The notes under the pieces: model-generated
The model's input: the letters and a program-made list of their open reading frames with translations, nothing else
Database searches by the model: none
Told to the model about the DNA's origin: nothing
Program-made: the position numbers and the translations under genes
From: Ramlibacter paludis
GTDB taxonomy: Bacteria > Pseudomonadota > Gammaproteobacteria > Burkholderiales > Burkholderiaceae_C
NCBI RefSeq assembly: GCF_022012305.1
Contig: NZ_JAKLTM010000003.1
Location: 558,001-622,000 of the forward strand
Length of the DNA stretch: 64,000 nucleotides
Direction: 5' to 3'
Shown here: positions 39,901 to 48,900 of the stretch, piece by piece
Layout of the letters: every line of letters starts with the position of its first letter
How positions within the stretch are numbered: the first letter of the stretch is position 1

Positions 39901-42900
39901 TCAGCAGCAGGTCCACCACCGGCTTCACCGGCGCGATGATGTCGCCCACCGTCTCGACGATGGGCGCGACGAAGCCGCTGATGGCCTTGCCCAGGTCGAG
40001 GGTCACGTCCTCGAACTGGATCACGGCGCTGCCGGAGAAGTCGGCGCTGAAGCCCTGGCCGATGCGGATGTCGGCGAAGACCTGGTCGTAGTGGATCTTG
40101 GTGGTGATCTCGGGCAGCGAGATGTCGCCGGCGGAGATCGCGACGCGGGCATTCAGGTCGACGTTGGCCTCGGCCTTGAAGCGGGCTTCGACCGTCAGGC
40201 CCTCCAGGCCCTTCTCGCCGGTGGCGCCGCGCGGGTTGAACAGGCGCCAGCGGCCGTCGTTGTTGGAGTCCTTGAGGTCCACCGTGAACTGGCCGAACAG
40301 CCCGCTCTCGCCGTCCTCGTCGGCCGTGCTCGTGAGCTGCGCCGTCAGGAAGAACAGTTCGGCCGACAGGCCGCTGTTGTCCGGAATGGTGACGTCCAGG
40401 TACAGGATCAGTTCTTCGCCGGACGCGGTGGCGCCGGAGGTGTCGACGTAGAAGCCGTCGTTGGCATCGAAGCCGAAGCCCAGTCCCAGCTGGTAGCCCA
40501 GCTCGAACTGGATGGTGGTGTCGCTGCGCAGCTCGAAGCCGGGGAAGGCCGCGCCGAAGTCCAGCGGCACGTCGAGGTCGAACACGGTGCCGGCCAGCAG
40601 CAGGTTGAAGCTGATGCCGGTGCCGGTGAAGTCCACCTGGATGTCGTCGGCGCTCTCCACGTTGCGGTACTGCACGCGGCCCCGCGCGTCGTACAGGATG
40701 GTGCCGCTGTCGTCGGTGAGCGGCACCTGCAGGTAGGCGCCGAGCTTGTCGAAAAGCTCCTGGCGCACGCGGTCGACGATGAACTCGAAGGTGCCGCTGC
40801 CGGTGTCGATCGCTTCCTGCAGGAAGCCGCCCAGGGTGTCCAGGTAGCCCGAGGCTTCGTTCGCCCCGTTGTAGTACTTGCCCTCGGCGTTGGCCTGGCC
40901 GAGCAGCGAGTGCTTGAGGTCGTCGACGAAGCCGGCGGCGCCGGCCAGCTTGTCGCCGATCAGCGGCAGCTTCAGGCTCTCGATGTTGTTGCGGATCGTG
41001 TTGCGGATGCCGTCGAACATCGCCTCCAGGCCGTGCAGCACCTGCGACGGATCGTTCAGCAGCGCGGAGACGTTGAACAGGTCGCCCAGTTGCGGCGCGA
41101 CGGTCTCCCAGGTGAAGGCGCCGTTTTCCATCTGGGCGCCCAGGTGCAGCACGTTGTCGCCGATGCCGTCGCCGTCGTTGTCCTCGGCCGAGCCGCCGAT
41201 CGGGAAGCTGGCCGACGGGAAGTACAGCGGCAGGTCGATGGCCGCCGAGCCCGTCACCGTCGCCTCCAGCGACAGGCCGGGGATGCCGCTGGACGTGATG
41301 GCATAGCTGCCGGTGCCGGTATGCGCCAGGCCGAAGCGGGCGGCGAGGTCCACGCTGGCCGTCGCGTCGTCGATCAGGAAGCCGACCTTGCCGAAGCCGA
41401 ACAGGTCCAGCAGCACCGAGATGTCGATCGGGTCGGTCGTGCCCAGGTGCGCGGACAGGGTCACCCCCGCGTCGTCGTCGATGGAGGCGACGGGTGCGGA
41501 GAGGTCGCTGAGGTCGAAGGAGATGCCGAAGTCGATGCCCAGGGACGCCAGCAGTTCGAGGTTGACGTCGTCGACGTTGACCTCCAGGCCCAGGCCGGCA
41601 AGGCTGCCGATGCCGAGTTGCTGCGCATAGGACTCGAGATCGATGTCGAAGCCGAAGGCCTGGCCCACCAGCTGGTAGTCCAGGTCGAAGTCGAGCTTGA
41701 GCGTTCCGTCTTCGTAGGTGAGCGAGAACGGGTCGAGGGTGGCGCCCAGCAGGTCGTTGACGCGCTGGTTCAATGCGTCGGCCAGGCCGTCGAGGCTGAA
41801 GTCGCGCACTTCCTCCAGCGCGTCCTTCAATTGCGACAGCAGGTCCGTGCCGCCACCCAGCAGTTCCGCCAGGCTCTGGTTCACCAGCGGCAACGGCTGG
41901 TAGAGGACGCTGTCCGGTTGCACCAGCGCATCGAGGCCGGCGATCACCATGTCGAGGATCTGGCCGGCGCTCAGCGAGCGCAGGTTGAAGATCTCGTCCA
42001 TGTTGGGCGTCTGCAGGTCGATCGCCGACAGCAGGCTGCGCAGGTCGGCCGGGCCGCCCTGGAAGCTGCCGTTGGAGGCGATGTGCATCTCGCCCAGGCC
42101 CAGGCCGCCGAGCGCGCCGGTCAGTTCCAGCGGCAGGTCGATGTTCCAGTGCGCGCCGCCATCCAGCGTCGGCGAGAACATGGACTTGTCGAACTTGTTG
42201 GCGGCGAGCGTCTGGTAGTCCAGCCGCGCGTTCGTGCCCATGCGCATGGTCGCGCCGATGTCGATGACGCCGTCCTCGATGCCGAGGCCGACCGGCCCGA
42301 TGCTGATGCCGGCGTCGAAGGGCTGGTCGCCGCTGTCGACGGACAGGTCGGCGACGATGCCCGGATCGTCGACGTAGAAGGCGCCGGTGCTGTCGATGCC
42401 GAACTCGAATTCGAGGTAGAAGCCGGCCCGCAGGTGCAGCACCACGTCCGAGTTCAGCTCGATGCCCAGGATGCCCGGGTCGAAGCCCAGGTCCAGGTTG
42501 CTCGCGTCCAGGTCGATGTCCTGGGTGGCCGCCAGGCCCGGCAGCGCGACGCGTGCCTTGTAGGCCTTGTTGCCGTTGCCCTGGGCGAAGTCGATGAAGT
42601 CGAGCGCGGCGATGTCGTCGTTGGTGACCTCGCCGTCGCCCGCGAACAGCGCCGCGACGGTATCGACGATGTCGTCCTTCAGCGCGCCGGTGAGCTTGCT
42701 GGCGGCATCGCCGTCCAGGCCGAACACGCCGGCGAGGCTCAGGTCGCCCAGGAAGGGGATGGTGACCGACTGCGCGAAGATGTCGTCGACCCGCTCGCCC
42801 AGCGCGCCGACCCAGCCGCCGAACGCTTCCAGGCCGGCTTGCAGCTTGCTCTGGTCCGACGACGCCAGCGTCACGGCGGAGATCGCCGTCGTGGGCAAGG

Positions 42901-45900
42901 CAATGCGCGTGCCGGGGGCGATGGTGGGGTCCATCACGTCGACGGCGGTGGGCACCAGGTCGTGGTCGAGGCCGAGCACGTGGCCCATTTCGTGCAGCAC
43001 CACCGACAGCAGGTCCATCTTGCCGGCCGGAATGTCGTCGGCCGTGGCCAGGGTGGTGTCGACGAACCAGCCGCGGCCGCCGGCCGTGGGGTCGATCAGG
43101 ATGGTGCCGTTGGCCAGGGTGCGGGCGATCTCCCGCCCGCCCAGGTCCTGGAACTGCAGGGTGACGCCGGCCAGCTTGGCGGCGACGTCGACGGCCGCCG
43201 TGCTGTTGCCTGCCACGTTGACGGTGACGGCGCCCCAGCGCGTCTTGGCGGCGGCAAGGATGGCGTTGGTGTCGGCGGTGGCCGCGGTGAGCGCGCCGGC
43301 GGGGAGCGTCGCCGCTTCGAGCGGCGCCTCGTACCAGGCGATGGAATCCTGCTCGATGGTGCCGGACACGGTGCGGTGCGCGGTGTCGACCGCCAGCGTG
43401 TTGCCCATCGTGACGTGGTCCGCGTCCAGGTGCAGGCGCGCGCCGATCTCGTGGATGACCACGGACAGCAGGTCGACCTTGCCGCCGGTCGGTGCGGTGG
43501 TCGTGCTCGTGTGCCAGCCGTTGTCGGCGGCGGTGGCGTCGATCAGGATCTCGCCGGTGGCGAACCGCGAGCTCACCTGCTTGCCCGGCAGGTCGGTGAC
43601 GACGATGCCCAGCCCGCGGCTGTCGAGGATGTCGGTGCCGACGGAAGAGCGCAGCACCACCCGGGTGACGCCGTCGGAGTCGGTGACGCTGCGGGCTTCG
43701 AGCTCGAAGTCGTCGAAGCCCGTGCCGTCGGTGCGCGGCGCGCGGATCTTCACGCCGTCGAAGGCGAGGACGGCCGCGTCGAGCACGGCCTGCGGCACCG
43801 CCGTGATGGCCAGGCCGGCCGGCGGATCGGCCAGCACCACGCTGTCCTTGGTAAGCGTCACGCCGTTGCGGGTGCCGAAGGCGTCGGCGGCGAACTTGCC
43901 GACCACCTTGAACTCGCCGCGCTCGATGCGCACGGTGTTGTCCGAGATCTCGTCGCCACCGTCGGTGAAGTAGATCTGGGTGTAGTCGACGCCGCCGATG
44001 TTGACGTTGCGGGTGTGGCCTTCCCAGGCGCGGGGCAGGAACGAGAAGTCGAGCGTGTCCGTCGCACCGGTGCCCGTGGCCTGGGAGGCGACGACGTCAT
44101 TGCCGAAGTCGGTGGTCGAGGTGACGCCGCGCGTGGCATGGAACTCGAAAGTCTCGGCGGCGGAACTGCCGCGGATGGTGTCGTCGCCGACGCCCGAGAT
44201 CACCTTGGTGCTGCTGATGTTGGACAGGTAAGGCTGGCCGTCGAGCAGGACCGTGTGGGCGCCGAGGTCGACGGTGAAGTCGCCGCTGCGCTTGGTGCCC
44301 GGCAGGTTCAGGCCGCCGGGGAAACTGTAGTCGTCGTCGGCGTTGGCCTGGATGTCGATGGCCGCGCCGTTCACCTGGCGGAAGGTGTCGTGCTGCGGCG
44401 AGCCGATCACCGTCGCCAGGCCGCTGACGGCGAACTGCGCGAAGGTGTTGCTGATGACGTTGTCCTCGCCGCCGATGTCGGCCAGCGTGGTCAGGCCGGC
44501 CAGCCGGTGGCCGCGGATGCCGGTCGCCGAAGCGGTGGCGGTGACCGGGAGGTTGGGCAGCGACAGGTTGCCCAGGCCGATGCCGCCCAGGATGTTGCCG
44601 GTGGAGATCCCGGCTTCCACCAGCGCCGAGAAGTCGATGCCGCCCGCCTTGCCGTTGCCGCCGAGGCCCACCGTCTGCAGCACGGAGTTGCCTGCCGTGA
44701 CGGAGACCGGATCGTCGTAGTCGGAGTAGTCCAGCGTGACCGTGCCCAGCATGCCGCCATTGACGGTGCCGCGCAGCTCCGCATGGTTGTGCATGTTGAT
44801 CCGCAGGTTCCCGAGCTTGGGGCCGACGATCGACTCGATGTCGGTGGCCACCAGGAAGCTGGTGGGCGCATTGGCGAAGTAGTCCCCCCAGTCGGACGGG
44901 TTCAGGCCGAGCTGCTCCAGCACGCTGACGAAGCTGCTGCCGAACGTGCCGGCCTTCACCAGCAGGAAGTTGGTCTCGACGTCCACCCAGCCGCTGAAGT
45001 CCGCGCCCGGGATCAGGCCGACGGTGTTCTTGACGGCCGAGAAGTCGTAGACATCCACCGTCACGTCGCCGAACATGCCGGAGAAGTCCAGCGTGTCGAG
45101 GAACTCCGGGATCGGCACGCCGGAGATGCTCAGGTCCGGCATCTCGAAGACCGCGCCTACGCCCCAGAGGTTGTTGAACTTGTAGGTATCTGCCCCGGAC
45201 AGGCCGGACAGCAGGTCGACGCCCGGGCGCAGGGCCTTGTGGTTGAAGACGTTGTTGCCCTGGTCGCCGCGCAGCAGGTTGAAGCCGGTGCCGTAGTTGA
45301 TGTCGGAGATCTTCGCCGGCAGCTGCAGCGTGCCGGCCGGCTCGAGGATGATGTTCGAGATCCCCGGCATGCTCGTCAGGTTGCCCTCGTAGATGGTCGA
45401 GAGGTTGCTGAAGGGATGCGCCAGGCCGGTGAGGAAGCTGCCGAAGTTGTTGCCGAGGTTCAGCAGCCCCTGGCCCGAGGTGATCGGCCCGCGCCGCACG
45501 CTGCCGTCGGCGAGGTTGACGTAGGTCGTGCTGAAGATGTTGCCCAGGTCGTCGCCGAGCTTGGACGTAAAGTCGACGTCGTTGTCGATCTGCAGGCCGC
45601 TGGGCAGCGCGCGCTCGGTGAAGCCGGGCACGTTGGAGAACTTGGCGCCATTCAACAGGGTCAGCGTGCCGCCGAAGACCGCATCGTGCTTGACGCGCAG
45701 GCTGTTGCTGTTGCGGCCCGTGATGACGTCGGTGTTGGCGTCGATGCCGTACACCGTGATGCGTTCGGCCTTGCCGGCGATGTCCTTGACCGTGTTGAGC
45801 GACAGGTCGGTGGCGCCGGTCAGCTTCTCGATATACAGCACCGTCACGTTGTCGATCACGTCGAAGGTGAAGCGCAGGGGAATGCTGGCGCCGCTGAAGT

Positions 45901-48900
45901 CCAGCGTGAGCTTGTGGCCCGCGTCGTGCGTGGCGCCGGCCCGCACGATGGTGTCGCTCCAGCCGTTGCCGAACAGCAGCGTCTGGTTGCCCTTGCCGGT
46001 GACGACCTCGGTCACGTTGTTGCCGAACTTGCCCAGCGGCCCCGTGGCCTGCACGGTGACCTGGTTGGCCGCCGCGGCAAAGGTGCCGCTGGCCTTGGAG
46101 AAGCCCGGCAGCTTCGAGTCGTTGCCCGCCAGCGCGTTCTCGCGGGTGAAGACGCCCTCACCCACCTTCAGCATGTTGTCGGCGAAGCTCCAGGTCAGGT
46201 TCTGGTTCGTCGGCGAGAAGTCGATGATGTCGTTGCGGCTTTCCGTCAGGCGCTCGACCACGGTGTCCTGGCCCCAGCCGTCGCGGAACACGTAGCGGTC
46301 GGCGTTGTCGCCGCCGTCGAGCGAGTCGTTGCCGTCGCCACCGGCAATCGTGTCGTTGCCGTCGCCGCCGACGATCGTGTCGTTGCCCACGCCGCCGCTC
46401 AGGATGTCGTTGCCCTTGCCGCCATCGACCACGTCGTTGCCGCCGCGTGCGTAGATCTGGTCGTTGCCCACCCCGCCGGTGATGTTGTCGACGGCGCCGT
46501 CGTTGCCCAGGAAGGCGTCGGCCGAGCCGGTGCCCACCACCTTCTGGATGTTCGCCACGGTGCCGGTGACGCGGCCCCAGTCGCCGGCCAGGGGGCCGAC
46601 TTCGGTGATCACGCCCGCGAAGGGCGGCAGCGCCGGCGTGAAGCCGTCGGCGAACTGGCCATGCTGCAGGTTGAGTTCGGCGGCGTCGAAATCGCCGATG
46701 TTCCAGGCCGCTTCGCTCACGCCCTGGTAGGTCAGCGTGTTGGTGTTGGCACCGCCATCGAGGTTGCCGCCGATGGCCGCACGGTCGCCCAGCGTGATCT
46801 TGTCGTCGCCCGCGCCCGTTTCCAGGTTCCCGCGCAGCACGGCGCCGTCCTTCAGCGTCACTTCGTCGGCCGCCGTGCCGGTGCGCAGCGTGGCCACGTT
46901 GTAGACCACCAGCTTGCGGTCGATCAGCCCGCCGATCACCGAGGTGGCCGGGAAGGTGATCGTCACCTTGTTGCCGCGATAGACGACGTCGTCGACCGTC
47001 TCGCTGTGCATTTCGACGCTGACCTTGAGCGTGACGGCGATGGCGCTCAGGTCCAGCACCGCCGCGGGAATGTCCTGCGCGGCCGACAGCGGATTGCGGA
47101 TGGTTAGCGTGTTGCTCAGGCCGTCGCGGTCGTAATTGGTCGCGAAGCCTGCCAGCACCGTGTAGGTGTTGACGCGCGCGCCGCCCACCAGCTCCTCGAT
47201 GTGCGTGTTGGCGGTGGCGCGGTTGGCGCCCTCGGTGACCTGGAAGAACTCGGCGCCGGCGTTGGCCGATGAGCCCAGCGTAATAGCCAGGTTGGCGTTG
47301 ACCGTCGCGAAGGACATCGTGTCGGTGCCGCCGCCGTCGGCTTCGCTCGCCACGTCCACGCCCCAGGCCGGGCCGAAAACATAGGTGTCGTCGCCCGCCC
47401 CGCCCACCAGCGTCTCGTTGCCCGAGCCGCCATCCAGCGAATCGGCGCCGGCGCCGCCCTGCAGGTCGTCGACTCCACCGCCGCCCGACAGGCTGTCGTC
47501 GCCCGCATTCCCGAGCAGGACGTCCGCCTCGGCGTTGCCCACCAGGGTGTTGCCCCCGGCGCTGCCGGTGAGACGGTTGGCCGCCGCATCGCCGCGGATC
47601 TCCGAGATGTTCTTGCCGGCCACCACGTCGCGGATGTTCTTCACGCCGCCCGTGAAGCCCACCGCCTGCTTGAAGCCGCCGCCGCCGACGAGCACGGTTT
47701 CGAAGTTGACGATGCCGCGGGCCGTGTAGGCGGAGTAGTCCAGCGTGTTGTTGCCGCCGCCGCCGTCCAGCGTGCCGGCCAGCGAGCCGCCGGGCTGCAG
47801 GACGAAGGTGTCGTTGCCCAGGCCGCCGATGATGTGCGTGACCTTGTTGACCGTGAGCAGCGGCGTCGCCTGCCCGGTGCGCGTGATCACCACCTGGTTG
47901 GTGGCGCCGGCGCTCTTGATGGTGACCGTGAGGTTGCCGGTCACCGCGCTCAGGTTCAGCGTGGTGTCCTGGGTGCCGCCCTTGACGATCTCGACGTTGT
48001 CGATGTCGCTGTTGAGCGCGCCGCGGATGGAATTGGTGCCACTGGTGATCTCGGCGAGCGAGCCGTCGGCCGCGAAGCGCAGCGTGATGTCCGCGGCCAC
48101 GCCGCTCATGTCGATGGTGTCGGTGCCCTCGTTGGCGACCTCCACCACCTTGTCGTCGCCGAACACGCCCGAGAACACGTAGACGTCGTCCAGCTTGCGG
48201 CCGGTGAGCGTGTCGTTCTGGTTCGGCAGCGAGAGCAGCCGGTCGCGGGTGGGGGTGTTGCCGGCGTCGCCGGTGATGTCGGCCAGCAGGCCGGGCATGT
48301 CCAGGGCCAGCAGGCCGGACTCGATGGTGCCGGTGCGCGCCTCGAGCTCCCAGTTGCCGCCGAGGGCGGCTTCGCCGGTGCGGTCCGTCGATGCGGCGAT
48401 GTCCGCGCCCGTGAGCGCGGCCAGGCCGGACAGCAGCGCCGCGCCGGGCTCGCCGGCGGCCACGTCGCAGCCGTAGAACAGGATGTCGGCGTCGGCGCTG
48501 AGCGCATCGCCCCAGCGCGCCAGCTGGTCGCCGAACTGCGCAAGCCCGGCGGCGTCGAGCGTGGTTGCGCCCAGCTGCAACTGGCCGGCGCTGCCATGAC
48601 CGAGGATGTGCAGCGAATCGATGCCGCTGCTGCCGGCCAGTGCGTCCGCGATGGCGGAGACTCCGTCCTGGCGGTCGTCGAGCATCACCAGCGTGCTGTC
48701 CTGCGGCAGTTGCGGCAGCAGGTCCTGCCAGCGGTCGACCGCCGGGTCGACCACGATGATCGAGCGCGGTGCGGTGCGTGCCTCGGTCAGGCGGAAGTCG
48801 ACGCGCGGACCGGCAAACACTTGCACCAGCGGCGCCACCGCGGGCTGGTCGTCCGCGGCATCGGGCATCGGCAACAGGTCGGCCGACAGCAGCAGCCGCG

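Noticed and set aside
36755-47107. A second long plus-strand frame of 3,450 codons antisense to the giant gene
   Set aside because: Same composition effect; the translation is low-complexity and the sense strand carries the LEPR-XLL, DUF4347 and metzincin motifs.
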